A stretch of 64,000 bases of DNA from Enterobacter bugandensis. GTDB lineage: Bacteria > Pseudomonadota > Gammaproteobacteria > Enterobacterales > Enterobacteriaceae. Where the stretch lies: positions 1,550,001 to 1,614,000 of the forward strand of contig NZ_LT992502.1 of the NCBI RefSeq assembly GCF_900324475.1, in the 5' to 3' direction. Made by a program: the position numbers and the translations under genes. Shown here piece by piece: positions 1-9,733 of the stretch. Position 1 is the first letter of the stretch; every line of letters begins with the position of its first letter. Below the pieces are notes generated by a model that was not told where the DNA came from, searched no databases, and saw nothing but the letters and a program-made list of their open reading frames with translations.

Positions 1-498
1 AATGACACGTCTGTCGGCATTGAGCTGGAGAACCGCGGCTGGCAGAAGCGCGACGGTGTGAAAGTTTTCGCCCCGTTTGAGCCCGCGCAAATCGCGGCGC
101 TTATCCCGCTCGCGAAAGACATTATCGCCCGGTACGACATCAAACCGCAGAACGTGGTGGCGCATGCTGATATCGCGCCCCAGCGTAAGGACGATCCCGG
201 CCCGCTGTTTCCCTGGCAGGCGCTGGCGAAGCAGGGGATTGGGGCCTGGCCCGATGCCGGGCGCGTGAACTTCTATATCAATGGTCGTCCGCGCTATCAG
301 GAGGTAGATCGTGCAGCCCTGCTCGATCTGCTGATGCGCTATGGCTATGAGGTGCCGGACAACGCCACGGATCAGCAGCAGCAACGCGTTATCACCGCCT
401 TCCAGATGCACTATCGCCCGCAGGTATGGAACGGCGTCGCGGATGTGGAAACGATGGCCATTGCAGAAGCCCTTTTAGAGAAATACGGGCAGGGGTAA
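1..498 (+). CDS. amiD: N-acetylmuramoyl-L-alanine amidase AmiD, C-terminal part
   Basis: The reading frame is open from base 1 and ends at 496-498, giving the last 165 residues; the start lies outside the window. AmiD is a zinc-dependent outer-membrane lipoprotein amidase that cleaves the lactyl-Ala bond of murein and anhydro-muropeptides. Visible here are a conserved GIELEN segment, the HADIAP...KDDPGP region that carries a zinc ligand and catalytic residues in this Amidase_2 family, and a C-terminal peptidoglycan-binding helical domain (about the last 70 residues, with the VITAFQMHYRP motif). In E. coli amiD directly precedes ybjS; here a 19.7-kb secretion/chitinase island separates them. 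Confidence 0.9.
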   Translation, partial: NDTSVGIELENRGWQKRDGVKVFAPFEPAQIAALIPLAKDIIARYDIKPQNVVAHADIAPQRKDDPGPLFPWQALAKQGIGAWPDAGRVNFYINGRPRYQEVDRAALLDLLMRYGYEVPDNATDQQQQRVITAFQMHYRPQVWNGVADVETMAIAEALLEKYGQG

Positions 499-541
499 AC
501 CTTCGGTTTGCGCCCGAATGCGCGTTTTCCCCTTATTTGTG

Positions 542-559
542 CTTGAGATTAATCTTAAG
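542..559. promoter_or_regulatory. Near-perfect 18-bp palindrome, possible operator
   Basis: CTTGAGATT/AATCTTAAG pairs at 8 of 9 positions and sits just upstream of the promoter-like 586-613. Its AATCTTAA core recurs at 751-758, immediately before the possible starts of the regulator gene. This suggests, but does not prove, autoregulation. Confidence 0.35.
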
Positions 560-585
560 TACAAACTCAATTCATTTTTAGTAAA

Positions 586-613
586 TTGACTTAAAATTAT
601 CCGGATTTAAGAT
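586..613 (+). promoter_or_regulatory. Candidate sigma-70 promoter of the IprA-like regulator
   Basis: TTGACT (586-591) and TAAGAT (608-613) are separated by 16 bp in an AT-rich stretch. They would give a leader of about 150 nt before the regulator gene. Sequence match only. Confidence 0.4.
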
Positions 614-770
614 AGACACATAGCTTGCTAAGTAAATCAAAAAAATATTGCTGGCGGCAGGCGTTCTTATTTTCTCCTTGAGCCTTTCATCAGGAAAAGA
701 TTGTTGGTTTTCGGTTTTAATACCGCGGCCATGCTATGTCTAATAAATCTAATCTTAAATGGGTATAACA

Positions 771-1394
771 ATGTTAAGCATTTACGGTAAAAAATTACGT
801 CCACAACCTGAAATGGAAGCCATTATTTCTGCCACGGAAGGTTTTGAAGAGAAAACCTTAAAGAAATGGCAGAAAATTTCCACGGCTGACTCTCAGTATA
901 TTCATATTATCGTCAGCGGCGAAGTCGAATTCCGTCGTGAATCAGACGAACTCTGCATGTTTACCGTCACCGGACAGTGCGTGTTTGGCCTGTCCGCTAT
1001 TTTCTATCAGTCAGCCCATATGTACGGCCTGGTCCGCGCAAACACCGTGGTACGCAGCATCAAAAAAGAGGCCTTCGCGCAGCTTATGACCGAGAAAAAC
1101 CTTTGGCCTGAATTGACCAAAGTGCTCTCCTGGTACATCTGCCTGCTGAGCAAACGCGATGATGTTCTGGTCGCCCGTAGCGCCTATTCTGTGGTCCGCG
1201 AATTCCTCTACGAAATTAATGAGCTGATTGTTCACCAACAGCGCGATATTAATATTTATGACTATATTCAGGAATATACCAACCTGGCCCGCAGTACCAT
1301 TATTAAAATCCTCTCCGACCTGAAAAAAGGTCAATATATTGTGGTGGAGAAAGGTCGTCTGCTTAACCTCACCACGCTACCTGAAAAATATTAA
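771..1394 (+). CDS. IprA/YaiV-like winged-helix regulator
   Basis: A protein of about 207 residues with a CRP/FNR-like layout: an N-terminal cyclic-nucleotide-type beta-roll (IHIIVSGEVEFRRESDELCMFTVTGQCVFGLSAIF) and a C-terminal winged helix (NIYDYIQEYTNLARSTIIKILSDLKKGQYIVVEKGRL). It resembles the IprA/YaiV family of enterobacterial transcription factors that affect oxidative-stress resistance. An in-frame ATG lies 12 bases earlier (759); neither start has a good Shine-Dalgarno, and I prefer 771 because the family usually begins near the MLSIYG segment. It stands alone at the edge of the type II secretion island, so a role in controlling that island is plausible but inferred. Confidence 0.6.
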   Translation: MLSIYGKKLRPQPEMEAIISATEGFEEKTLKKWQKISTADSQYIHIIVSGEVEFRRESDELCMFTVTGQCVFGLSAIFYQSAHMYGLVRANTVVRSIKKEAFAQLMTEKNLWPELTKVLSWYICLLSKRDDVLVARSAYSVVREFLYEINELIVHQQRDINIYDYIQEYTNLARSTIIKILSDLKKGQYIVVEKGRLLNLTTLPEKY

Positions 1395-2033
1395 CTACTC
1401 CAGCCGGTCTCCTTTTTTACTCAAAGGAGACTGGACGTTATCGTTATGCAACAAACTGCTTTGCGATTGATCCTGCGTTTCGTCAACCGGCGGCGCGGGA
1501 ATTTTGCCTTGAGAATAATCCTGCTCTTGTTCTTTTAACGCCTGCTTAAACAATTCGGCTAACGAAGCATCTTCACTTCCCGACGACGCGGTGGCGTTTT
1601 CGTGCGCCTCGGTTCCCGGCAGGGTATCACGCGAGGTATCGTGCCCGGCATCCTGCGGCACGGTGCTGTCAGGGGCCTGCTGCCAGTCAGCATCATCGGT
1701 GCTTATCGGCAGATCCTGCATGGGCGGCATCTCTTCCCGTACCGGGGCCGGTTTAGGATGCGGATGCGGGAACGGTTTACTCACGTACACATAATGCATA
1801 TCGGAAAGCTGCGTTTCCGGTTTAGCGACGCTCGCTTTTACCGGTTCAGGGGCCGGGTGGCGCAAATTCCAGTAAATATGCGCGTACAGCCCTGCCATGA
1901 CCAGGGCGCACAAACCCAATACCCATAAAAAGGTATGACCGCAAATTTTTCTCAGGCTGGGGAGGCGGTACGAAAACCAGACCGCCTCTCCGGTAGTGTA
2001 GCTGCGCTGAGCCGCAAGACAGATGGTAGACAT
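1395..2033 (-). CDS. gspB: Type II secretion assembly protein GspB
   Basis: 212 residues. A cytoplasmic N-terminal tail of about 35 residues is followed by one membrane segment (HTFLWVLGLCALVMAGLYAHIYW) and a long, proline- and acid-rich periplasmic region with no recognisable enzyme motif. This is the layout of GspB/OutB/ExeB proteins, which work with GspA to place or stabilise the GspD secretin in the outer membrane. Its ATG overlaps the gspA stop by one base (TAATG), so the two are translationally coupled. Low sequence conservation is normal for this family; context with gspA is the main support. It ends one base after the convergent regulator gene. Confidence 0.75.
   Translation of the reverse strand: MSTICLAAQRSYTTGEAVWFSYRLPSLRKICGHTFLWVLGLCALVMAGLYAHIYWNLRHPAPEPVKASVAKPETQLSDMHYVYVSKPFPHPHPKPAPVREEMPPMQDLPISTDDADWQQAPDSTVPQDAGHDTSRDTLPGTEAHENATASSGSEDASLAELFKQALKEQEQDYSQGKIPAPPVDETQDQSQSSLLHNDNVQSPLSKKGDRLE
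1407..1431. terminator. Hairpin inside the gspB 3' end, possible terminator for the regulator gene
   Basis: GTCTCCTTT (1407-1415) pairs perfectly with AAAGGAGAC (1423-1431) around an 8-nt loop, 13 bases after the regulator stop codon. It lies in the last codons of the convergent gspB. There is no U-tract after the stem on the + strand, so terminator function is uncertain. Confidence 0.35.
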
Positions 2034-3598
2034 TAGGAATGCTTCTCCTGCGTGTTGGCGTCCGGTGTGGCATGCGTGGCCTGAATCAACACGCTCGGCG
2101 TGGTATGGGTTTCACGCATTAACTGCATCAGCGTATCTTCCCCAGGAATGCCATCCACATGCAGATGCATTTTTTGCTGGAACTCGCGGGTGCGTTTCAT
2201 CATCTCAGCCTTCCAGGTCTGAGCATGGGTTTCAGGCTGGCCAAGAGCCAGACTCAGCGCCTGATCCAGCCAGCCCATGTCTTTCGCATCGCTGGCGGCG
2301 CTGATGGCATCTTTGCCTTCCGGCGTCAGGCGATGCAGCTGGGTAAAGTTACCGGTGGCATGCTGGTTAAACCAGCTGCGGCTCACCTGCCAGGTGCGGT
2401 TATTCATCAGCAGATCCATCGAGTCATCGCCTACGCGGGCGACAACAGCGTAGTTAAGATGGTTACCGGTTTTGAGTTCACTGACCCACGGATAACCCTC
2501 CTGTGCCAGCGCATCCGGTGACGCGTTGCCCTGTTTACACATCAGATTGACCTTCCCGGCGTTCTGACACAGCGCATCATCCGCGGAGGCGTCATACCCC
2601 CACATCAGGTACAGCTGGTGCATCGCATCCGGCTGATTAACCACTTCATTGTCGATAACCGGCACGACAGGCGCGTCGGCTTTTGGCTTCTGCTGTTTCC
2701 AGCTCGCCGGTACGGGAAGCTGAATCGGCAGTTTTGCATTGATTGAGGTGGTTAAATACCATCCGCAGGCGGCGAACAGAACCGAGGCGAACAATCCCAC
2801 GGTCGCCAGGCGCTTACCGTGTTTTTTTGCCGGGAGGAGCTCTCCCGCCGCCAGGCGTAAATGACGCGGGCTGACCTGCGCTGCACGTTCGGTCCAGGCC
2901 GCGAGCATTGACAGGTGCGCCAGTTCATTCAGTTTGCTGATGTTGCCTTTGGTCAGCGCGTGCATCTTGCGCACGCGCGCCGGGGTTAGCGGCGAATTCT
3001 CGCACCCGTGTTCTTCACACTGCGCCTGCACATAGCTGAGAAATTCCCGGCAGGTCAGGGGACGCAATGTATGACGGGTATGGGCATATTCGCGAAGTTC
3101 AGATGGGTGTAAGAGGGCGGCTTCCTGCTCCGCGCTGCCCATCAGCACGATGGACAGACGGAACTCCAGCTCCTGAGCACGCGTAAGCAACATCCCCAGC
3201 ACCTCACGGCAGGTCTCCTTCATCGCTTCCGCGTGACGGATGACCAGGGTTTTGCTGCGGTTTTTTCCGCCCTGCCACTGATGCAGCACGGCATCCACCG
3301 CCTGAATGCGGCTCTTGCTCTCTTTCGTTCCCGGGTTGAGCTTGTACAGCAGGCTACTGGCACTCAGCTTAGGAAACGCGTTGATGGCAATGGCGCCAGG
3401 AAGGCTGGCCTTCAGCGCATCGCTGAAGTGGCCCAGCAGCGGTGCGTCGTTGCAAAAGAGCCCGATAATTCCCGCCACCTGGCTTTTCTCTTTCAGCAGG
3501 TTAAATACGTCCTGATGATAAGGCACCAGAAAATCGCCGGAGAAACCCGTGATTGTTCTGAATGGCGGTTGTTTAAATTTAAAGTGGCTCTGATACAT
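2033..3598 (-). CDS. gspA: Type II secretion protein GspA (ExeA-like), Walker A apparently lost
   Basis: 521 residues. N-terminal half is the ExeA-type AAA region opening with MYQSHFKFKQPPFR; next come a membrane segment (VGLFASVLFAACGWYLT), a periplasmic C39-peptidase-like region (MWGYDASADDALC...CKQGNASPDAL) and a C-terminal peptidoglycan-binding domain (FQQKMHLHVDGIPGEDTL). GspA and GspB help the secretin cross or anchor to murein. Where the family normally has a P-loop of the GxxGxGKT type, this protein reads GLFCNDAPLLGHFS, so ATP binding is doubtful. Divergent from gspC across a 259-bp spacer, as in the E. coli gsp locus. Confidence 0.85.
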   Translation of the reverse strand: MYQSHFKFKQPPFRTITGFSGDFLVPYHQDVFNLLKEKSQVAGIIGLFCNDAPLLGHFSDALKASLPGAIAINAFPKLSASSLLYKLNPGTKESKSRIQAVDAVLHQWQGGKNRSKTLVIRHAEAMKETCREVLGMLLTRAQELEFRLSIVLMGSAEQEAALLHPSELREYAHTRHTLRPLTCREFLSYVQAQCEEHGCENSPLTPARVRKMHALTKGNISKLNELAHLSMLAAWTERAAQVSPRHLRLAAGELLPAKKHGKRLATVGLFASVLFAACGWYLTTSINAKLPIQLPVPASWKQQKPKADAPVVPVIDNEVVNQPDAMHQLYLMWGYDASADDALCQNAGKVNLMCKQGNASPDALAQEGYPWVSELKTGNHLNYAVVARVGDDSMDLLMNNRTWQVSRSWFNQHATGNFTQLHRLTPEGKDAISAASDAKDMGWLDQALSLALGQPETHAQTWKAEMMKRTREFQQKMHLHVDGIPGEDTLMQLMRETHTTPSVLIQATHATPDANTQEKHS

Positions 3599-3857
3599 AA
3601 CGACTTACCGTCTCTGATTAGGAATAGCAACAGGACGAGAAAGTAAAGCAACGCCACAGGGTGGTCAATTTGCGCACAGGGTAAAAATATCCAGTTGCAA
3701 TGACCTAACATCCAGATTTTATTTGGTCAATAGTTTTTTTTATTAAAGTTAATGGCGAAGTCGATGGTCGTATTTACGGCAGTTAATTACTATTTTTCAC
3801 ACATATTGGCGCAGCCCGACGCTGCTTATTTCCGCTTTGCTAAAGGCCAGATGAAAA
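3599..3857. promoter_or_regulatory. Divergent gspA/gspC intergenic region
   Basis: 259 bp of AT-rich DNA between the two divergent gsp transcription units. It must hold both promoters, but I could not assign a convincing -35/-10 pair or operator. Confidence 0.5.
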
Positions 3858-4631
3858 ATGAGGTTCTCATTTCTGTCACGGTGGATAACGCCTTGTATTA
3901 TGTTTGTGCTGTTAATTTTTTGCGGCCAGCAAGGCTATCTGACGTTTAAAGATTATAAAAAAGTTACGAATAAGTTGGCTAAATCTGATGAACAGCCGCT
4001 GAAAAATCGTCGTGAAGAAAAGACATTTACTCTGTTCACGGCTGCGGTGCGTCAGGATAACTTACCGGCTGCCGCGAAAGCCCCGCTGGCAGCGGAAATT
4101 GAAGGAATTGTCAGCAGTGACGATGCCTGGCTCTCCTTTGCGGTGATTAAAACCCCGGCAGGCCAGCGCAGCTATCGCGAAGGCGAGCCGCTGACCGGTT
4201 TCAACGATGCCTTTATTCAGGAAATTAACAAAGACAATGTGGTGGTTAATTACGAAGGTGCTACGCAGGTACTGGCGTTAAATAAGCCTGACTATTTTAA
4301 GGGCGGCGTTGACAGCGGCCCGGTAACCAAATCGACGAAAGATGCAGGCGCGGAAAGCGTGCATCTGGATGATTATCTGGTGTTAAAACCGGTAATCGAA
4401 AAAGGCCAACTGGAAGGCTACAACATCAATCCAAGGAATGCCTCAGCGTTCTTCAGCCATTCCGGGCTGGAAAAGGGCGACGTGGCTGTGAAAGTCAACT
4501 CTGTCGATATGACCGATGAAGCAAAGGCAAAAAGTATTATTGCCAACTGGTCGAAAATGAAAGAAGCGGAGGTCGTCGTCAGACGTCACGCTCACCTTGA
4601 AAATATTCGGGTTAATGTTCTAAACAATTAA
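3858..4631 (+). CDS. gspC: Type II secretion inner-membrane protein GspC
   Basis: 257 residues. A short cytoplasmic start is followed by a single membrane anchor (PCIMFVLLIFCGQQGYL, about 12-28), a periplasmic homology region (about 80-145, EIEGIVSSDDAWLSFAVI...GEPL) and a C-terminal PDZ-like domain (about 175-255, YNINPRNASAFFSHSGLEKGDVAVKVN). GspC links the inner-membrane platform to the GspD secretin and probably takes part in substrate choice. First gene of the gspC-O operon; gspD begins 13 bases after its stop. Confidence 0.9.
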   Translation: MRFSFLSRWITPCIMFVLLIFCGQQGYLTFKDYKKVTNKLAKSDEQPLKNRREEKTFTLFTAAVRQDNLPAAAKAPLAAEIEGIVSSDDAWLSFAVIKTPAGQRSYREGEPLTGFNDAFIQEINKDNVVVNYEGATQVLALNKPDYFKGGVDSGPVTKSTKDAGAESVHLDDYLVLKPVIEKGQLEGYNINPRNASAFFSHSGLEKGDVAVKVNSVDMTDEAKAKSIIANWSKMKEAEVVVRRHAHLENIRVNVLNN

Positions 4632-4644
4632 CAAGTGTACAGAC

Positions 4645-6579
4645 ATGAAGAAATTTCCTTGGGCGTGCGTGGCGCTGACCGCATTGTCGTTATATTCCAG
4701 TTCGCTGCTTGCAGCCAACTTTAGCGCGAGCTTTAAAAATACCGATATCCGCGAGTTTATCGATACGGTAGGCCGCAATCTTAACAAAACCATTCTCGTC
4801 GACCCGTCCGTTCAGGGCACGGTGTCGGTCAGAACCTATAACGTGCTGACGGAAGATGAGTATTACCAGTTCTTCCTGAGCGTGCTGGACCTGTACGGTC
4901 TGTCGGTGATCCCGATGGACAACGGCATGGTCAAAGTGGTGCGCTCAAGCGTAGCCCGCACCGCCGGGGCCCCGCTGGCCGACAGCAAAAATCCGGGCAA
5001 AGGCGATGAGATCATCACCCGCGTCGTGCGCATGGAAAACGTGCCGGTGCGTGAGCTGGCGCCGCTGCTGCGCCAGCTGAACGATGCCACCGGTATCGGT
5101 AACGTGGTGCATTTTGAGCCGTCGAACGTCCTGCTGTTAACCGGGAAAGCCTCGGTGGTGAACCGCCTGGTAGATCTGGTGCAGCGCGTCGACAGAGACG
5201 GCATTCAGCGTCGCGAAATCGTGCCGCTACGCTTTGCGTCCGCCAAAGAGCTCTCCGACATGTTGAACAACCTCAACAACGAAGAGCAGAAGGGGCAGAA
5301 CGCGCCGCAGCTCGCCACCAAGGTGGTAGCGGATGACGAGACCAACAGCCTGGTGATCAGCGGTTCGGAAGATGCGCGCATGCGCACCCGTTCCCTGATC
5401 CATCAGCTGGATCGCGAGCAGAACAACGAGGGGAATACCCGCGTCTTCTACCTCAAATACGCCAGCGCCACCAAAGTGGTTCCGGTGCTGACCGGTATTG
5501 GCGAGCAGCTGAAAGACAAGGCGGGTGCGCCGAAGTCGAAAACCGCCACGGCGGCCAGCGATCTGAATATTAGCGCCGACGAGTCAACGAACTCGCTGGT
5601 GATCACCGCGCAGCCTAACGTGATGAACTCCCTGGAGAAGGTGATCGACAAGCTCGACATTCGCCGTCCGCAGGTGCTGGTGGAAGCGATCATTGCTGAA
5701 GTGCAGGACGGTAACGGCCTGGATCTCGGCGTGCAGTGGACCAGCAAACACGGCGGCGTGCAGTTCGGCTCAACCGGCCTGCCTATCAGCCAGATTAAAA
5801 ACGGCACCATGAAGGGGGCAAGCTTCACCGGCCTGGCGACCGGTTTCTTCAACGGCGACTTCGGCGCCCTGATGACCGCGCTCTCCACCGACGGTAAAAA
5901 CGACATTCTCTCCACGCCGAGCGTGGTCACGCTGGATAACAAAGAAGCGTCGTTTAACGTGGGCCAGGACGTGCCGGTCCTTGCCGGTTCGCAGACCACC
6001 AGCGGCGACAACGTCTTTAACTCCGTTGAGCGTAAGACCGTCGGTACCAAGCTGAAAATTGTGCCGCAGATTAACGACGGTGACATGATCCACCTGAAGA
6101 TTGAGCAGGAAGTCTCCAGCGTTGACAACAGCGCGACGGAAGACGCCAGCCTCGGCCCAACCTTCAACACTCGCACCATTAATAACGAAGTGATGGTCCA
6201 CAGTGGCCAGACGGTGGTGCTCGGCGGCCTGATGGAAAACGTCACCAAGCAGTCGGTTTCCAAAGTGCCGCTGCTCGGCGATATCCCGCTGGTGGGCCAG
6301 CTGTTCCGCTACACCTCGCAGGACACGTCGAAACGCAACCTGATGGTGTTTATCCATACCACCGTCCTGCGTGACGACGACAACTACAGCGCCGCGTCGA
6401 AAGAGAAATATGACCAGATCCGCGTTCGCCAGATGCAGCGCGTGGAGGAGAAAAAGCTCGGCATTATTGAGCCAGCGGATAACGCCATTCTGCCCGCGTT
6501 TCCGTCTGCCGACACTAAGACTGCCACCCATGCCGCACCGGTGAAAACCAGCGCGACACGCAATCCGTTTAAAGAGTAA
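4645..6579 (+). CDS. gspD: Type II secretion outer-membrane secretin GspD
   Basis: 644 residues. A signal peptide ends at about residue 23 (SSSLLA/A). The N0 domain follows ([29 protein letters not shown]), then three KH-like N1-N3 repeats (to about 345) and the secretin core, with the hallmark [14 protein letters not shown] near residue 541. Twelve to fifteen copies form the outer-membrane gate through which folded exoproteins leave. The C-terminus continues about 75 residues past the core, the region that binds a pilotin in some systems; no gspS/aspS pilotin gene is seen in the island. Confidence 0.96.
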   Translation: MKKFPWACVALTALSLYSSSLLAANFSASFKNTDIREFIDTVGRNLNKTILVDPSVQGTVSVRTYNVLTEDEYYQFFLSVLDLYGLSVIPMDNGMVKVVRSSVARTAGAPLADSKNPGKGDEIITRVVRMENVPVRELAPLLRQLNDATGIGNVVHFEPSNVLLLTGKASVVNRLVDLVQRVDRDGIQRREIVPLRFASAKELSDMLNNLNNEEQKGQNAPQLATKVVADDETNSLVISGSEDARMRTRSLIHQLDREQNNEGNTRVFYLKYASATKVVPVLTGIGEQLKDKAGAPKSKTATAASDLNISADESTNSLVITAQPNVMNSLEKVIDKLDIRRPQVLVEAIIAEVQDGNGLDLGVQWTSKHGGVQFGSTGLPISQIKNGTMKGASFTGLATGFFNGDFGALMTALSTDGKNDILSTPSVVTLDNKEASFNVGQDVPVLAGSQTTSGDNVFNSVERKTVGTKLKIVPQINDGDMIHLKIEQEVSSVDNSATEDASLGPTFNTRTINNEVMVHSGQTVVLGGLMENVTKQSVSKVPLLGDIPLVGQLFRYTSQDTSKRNLMVFIHTTVLRDDDNYSAASKEKYDQIRVRQMQRVEEKKLGIIEPADNAILPAFPSADTKTATHAAPVKTSATRNPFKE

Positions 6580-6593
6580 GGCGGAGGGGCAAC

Positions 6594-8072
6594 GTGGACG
6601 AACTGAGTAAAACACTGTGTAGCAGCAGCTACGCAAAAGATAACGGCGTTTTATTTTATAACAATGACGTCTATATCCGTGATGACACCCCGGCATTTGC
6701 ACTGCTGGAAGTGCGCCGGGTGCTGGGACGCGCGTTCGTCCCGGTCACCCTCACGCCGGAAGCGTTTGACGAGATGCTGGCCAAAATCTGGCAGCAGAGC
6801 AGCGGCGTCTCGCAGCAGCTGGTGGACGATATGGACGCGGATATCGACCTGATGGCGTTAACCGAGGAGATCCCGGATAACGAAGATCTGCTCGATAATG
6901 ACGAAAACTCGCCGGTAATCCGCCTGATCAACGCCATTCTCGGCGAGGCGGTGAAGGACGGCGCGTCGGATATTCATATCGAAACCTTCGAGCGCACGCT
7001 GAGCATTCGCTTCCGCGTTGACGGCGTGCTGCGCCCGGTGCTGCAGCCTGCGCGCAAGCTCGCGCCGCTGCTGGTATCGCGCATCAAGGTCATGTCAAAA
7101 CTCGACATCGCCGAGAAGCGCCTGCCGCAGGATGGCCGTATCTCCCTGCGCATTGGCCGCAAGGCGATCGACGTGCGCGTCTCGACCATTCCGTCCCAGT
7201 ACGGCGAGCGCGTGGTGATGCGTCTGCTCGATAAAAGCAATCTCAAGCCCGACATCAACAAGCTGGGCCTGATTGATGAAGAGCTGGAGAAGCTGAAAGG
7301 GCTGATTGACCGCCCGCACGGCATTATCCTGGTCACCGGGCCGACAGGCTCCGGTAAAAGTACCACCCTGTACGCCATTCTTTCGGCGCTGAACGGTCAC
7401 GAACGCAACATTCTGACCGTAGAAGACCCGATTGAATACGAGCTGGAAGGGGTGGGGCAGACGCAGGTTAACCCGCGCGTGGACATGACCTTTGCCCGCG
7501 GGCTGCGCGCCATTCTGCGTCAGGACCCGGACGTGGTGATGATCGGGGAAATTCGTGACGGTGAGACCGCGCAAATTGCGGTGCAGGCGTCGCTTACCGG
7601 TCACCTGGTCATGTCTACGCTGCACACCAACAGCGCCGCAGGGGCGATAACCCGCCTGCGGGATATGGGGCTGGAATCCTTTTTAATCGGTTCATCGTTG
7701 CTCGGTGTCATTGCCCAGCGTCTGGTGCGTCGGCTGTGTACGCACTGCCGGATCACCAGTCCGCTGGATGCCAATGAAAAAGCGCTGTTCAGCTTTATGG
7801 ACGCGCCGCCAAAAGCGATTTACCGCGCGGTGGGCTGTGAACACTGCCGCCAGAGCGGCTATCAGGGCCGGGCCGGTATTCATGAGTTCCTGGTGGTGGA
7901 CAGCACCATGCGCCGCGCCATTCATGAAGATAAGGACGAAATGTCCATCGAGACGCAGCTCTTTAAGCAGGCTTACAGCCTGCGTGAAAACGGGCTGCTG
8001 AAGGTGATTAGCGGCGTGACCTCGCTGGAAGAGGTGATGCGCGTCACCGCCGAGCGTGGGGGGGATGCGTAA
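6594..8072 (+). CDS. gspE: Type II secretion ATPase GspE
   Basis: 492 residues, starting at GTG 6594 behind a strong GGAGG. N1/N2 region to about residue 110; Walker [11 protein letters not shown] at 249-258; Walker B/Asp-box region [14 protein letters not shown] near 309; a zinc-binding tetracysteine motif C382/C385 and C415/C418. GspE is the cytoplasmic hexameric motor that drives pseudopilus assembly through GspL and GspF. All expected catalytic motifs are present. Its stop overlaps the gspF start (TAATG). Confidence 0.97.
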   Translation: MDELSKTLCSSSYAKDNGVLFYNNDVYIRDDTPAFALLEVRRVLGRAFVPVTLTPEAFDEMLAKIWQQSSGVSQQLVDDMDADIDLMALTEEIPDNEDLLDNDENSPVIRLINAILGEAVKDGASDIHIETFERTLSIRFRVDGVLRPVLQPARKLAPLLVSRIKVMSKLDIAEKRLPQDGRISLRIGRKAIDVRVSTIPSQYGERVVMRLLDKSNLKPDINKLGLIDEELEKLKGLIDRPHGIILVTGPTGSGKSTTLYAILSALNGHERNILTVEDPIEYELEGVGQTQVNPRVDMTFARGLRAILRQDPDVVMIGEIRDGETAQIAVQASLTGHLVMSTLHTNSAAGAITRLRDMGLESFLIGSSLLGVIAQRLVRRLCTHCRITSPLDANEKALFSFMDAPPKAIYRAVGCEHCRQSGYQGRAGIHEFLVVDSTMRRAIHEDKDEMSIETQLFKQAYSLRENGLLKVISGVTSLEEVMRVTAERGGDA

Positions 8073-9280
8073 TGGCCTTCTACGCCTGGACCGCAACGGA
8101 CGGCGCGGGGAAAACCCAGCGCGGCACGCTGCAGGCCGAGGGGCAAAAGCAGGTTCGCCAGTGGCTTCGCGAGCAAAAGCTGATGCCCGTCAGCATCAAC
8201 GAAACCCGCGAGGCGGCGGCGTCCGGTAAAGCGAAAACCGGCGCAAAGCTCTCCACGCCGGTGCTGTCGATGTTTACCCGCCAGCTTTCGACGCTGGTCA
8301 ACGCCGCGCTGCCGCTGGAAAGCGCCCTGAAGGCTATCTCGAAGCAGACGGAGGACAAAAAGCTGGCGGCGATGGTGGTGGAGATCCGCGAGAAAGTAGT
8401 GGAAGGCCACACGCTGTTCGACGCGTTTAGCCAGTTCCCGCGCACCTTCGACAAGCTCTACTGCACCCTGGTGATGGCCGGCGAAAAAACCGGCCACCTG
8501 GGCGACGTGCTGGAGAAGCTGGCGGAGTACAACGAGCAGCGCCAGAAGATGAAAAGCAAGCTGACGCAGGCGATGGTCTACCCGATTACCCTGACCGTGG
8601 TCGCCATCGCGGTCATCAGCATTCTGCTGGTGGCGGTGGTGCCGCAGGTGATCGAGCAGTTCACCCACATGAAGCAGCAGCTGCCGATCACCACCCGCAC
8701 GCTGATTGCGGTGAGTGATTTTCTGCAGGCGTACGGGATCTACATCGTGGCGATCCTCGGCGGCGGGTTTGTCGGCTTTAAGACCTGGCTGAGAAACGCC
8801 AAAAACCGTTTTCGCTGGCACAGCTGGCTGGTGAACGGATCGCCGATCAAAAAGCTGGTGTGCGCCATCAACAGCGCCCGCTATATCCGCACCCTGAGCA
8901 TTTTGCAGGCCAGCAGCGTGCCGCTGCTGGAGGGGATGTACATCGCGATGGACGGTATCGAAAACCTCTATGCCCGGCAGGTGCTGGAGCAGGCCGCTGA
9001 TACCGTGCGCCAGGGGGCATCGCTCTATGCCGCGCTGGAACAGGCGAAATTATTCCCGCCAACCATGCTGTATATGATTGCCTCCGGCGAAGAGAGCGGA
9101 GAATTAGGCAATTTAATGGACCGCGCGGCGGAAAATCAGGAATCGGCATTGCAGCATCGAATTACATTAACGCTGTCGGTATTTGAACCGGCGCTGGTGG
9201 TATCCATGGCGACGATTGTTTTATTCATCGTGCTGTCAATATTACAACCGCTTCTGCAACTTAATAATATGGTAGGTTAA
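8072..9280 (+). CDS. gspF: Type II secretion platform protein GspF
   Basis: 402 residues, the usual length. Two T2SSF repeats (about 65-190 and 270-390) and three membrane segments, including PITLTVVAIAVISILLVAVVP, YGIYIVAILGGGFVGF and a C-terminal LVVSMATIVLFIVLSIL. GspF is the polytopic inner-membrane core that couples the GspE motor to the growing pseudopilus. Coupled to gspE by a one-base overlap; gspG starts 3 bases after the stop. Confidence 0.96.
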   Translation: MAFYAWTATDGAGKTQRGTLQAEGQKQVRQWLREQKLMPVSINETREAAASGKAKTGAKLSTPVLSMFTRQLSTLVNAALPLESALKAISKQTEDKKLAAMVVEIREKVVEGHTLFDAFSQFPRTFDKLYCTLVMAGEKTGHLGDVLEKLAEYNEQRQKMKSKLTQAMVYPITLTVVAIAVISILLVAVVPQVIEQFTHMKQQLPITTRTLIAVSDFLQAYGIYIVAILGGGFVGFKTWLRNAKNRFRWHSWLVNGSPIKKLVCAINSARYIRTLSILQASSVPLLEGMYIAMDGIENLYARQVLEQAADTVRQGASLYAALEQAKLFPPTMLYMIASGEESGELGNLMDRAAENQESALQHRITLTLSVFEPALVVSMATIVLFIVLSILQPLLQLNNMVG

Positions 9281-9283
9281 ATC

Positions 9284-9733
9284 ATGGCTTTAAAACGTAA
9301 AAACCTGGCGCGTCAGGCGGGTTTCACCTTGCTCGAATTAATGGTGGTCATTGTTATTCTCGGCGTACTGGCGAGCATGGTGGTGCCAAACTTAATGGGC
9401 AATAAAGAAAAAGCAGATACGCAAAAAGCAACCAGCGATATTGTCGCGCTCGAAGGTTCGCTGGATATGTATAAGCTGGATAACCACCGCTACCCGACAA
9501 CCGAGCAGGGTTTACAGGCGCTGGTCACCAAGCCTGAAATCGCGCCAATCCCGAACGGCTACCGTGCTGATGGCTATATCCGTCGCCTGCCGCAGGACCC
9601 GTGGGGCGGAGATTATATTCTGGTTAGCCCGGGCGAACACGGCGCGGTCGACGTCTTCTCCGCCGGTCCGGACGGTGAAGCCAATACCGCCGATGATATT
9701 ACGAACTGGTCTCTGGATAAGAAAGAGAAATAA
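9284..9733 (+). CDS. gspG: Major pseudopilin GspG
   Basis: 149 residues with a type III prepilin leader: cleavage expected after G13, giving mature F1-T-L-L-E5 and a hydrophobic helix (LELMVVIVILGVLASMVVP). The C-terminal part carries the calcium-site region of GspG proteins (DPWGGDYILVSPGEHG...DVFSAGPDGEANTADDI). GspG is the main subunit of the pseudopilus that pushes substrates through GspD. It is processed by the prepilin peptidase encoded at the operon end. Confidence 0.97.
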   Translation: MALKRKNLARQAGFTLLELMVVIVILGVLASMVVPNLMGNKEKADTQKATSDIVALEGSLDMYKLDNHRYPTTEQGLQALVTKPEIAPIPNGYRADGYIRRLPQDPWGGDYILVSPGEHGAVDVFSAGPDGEANTADDITNWSLDKKEK

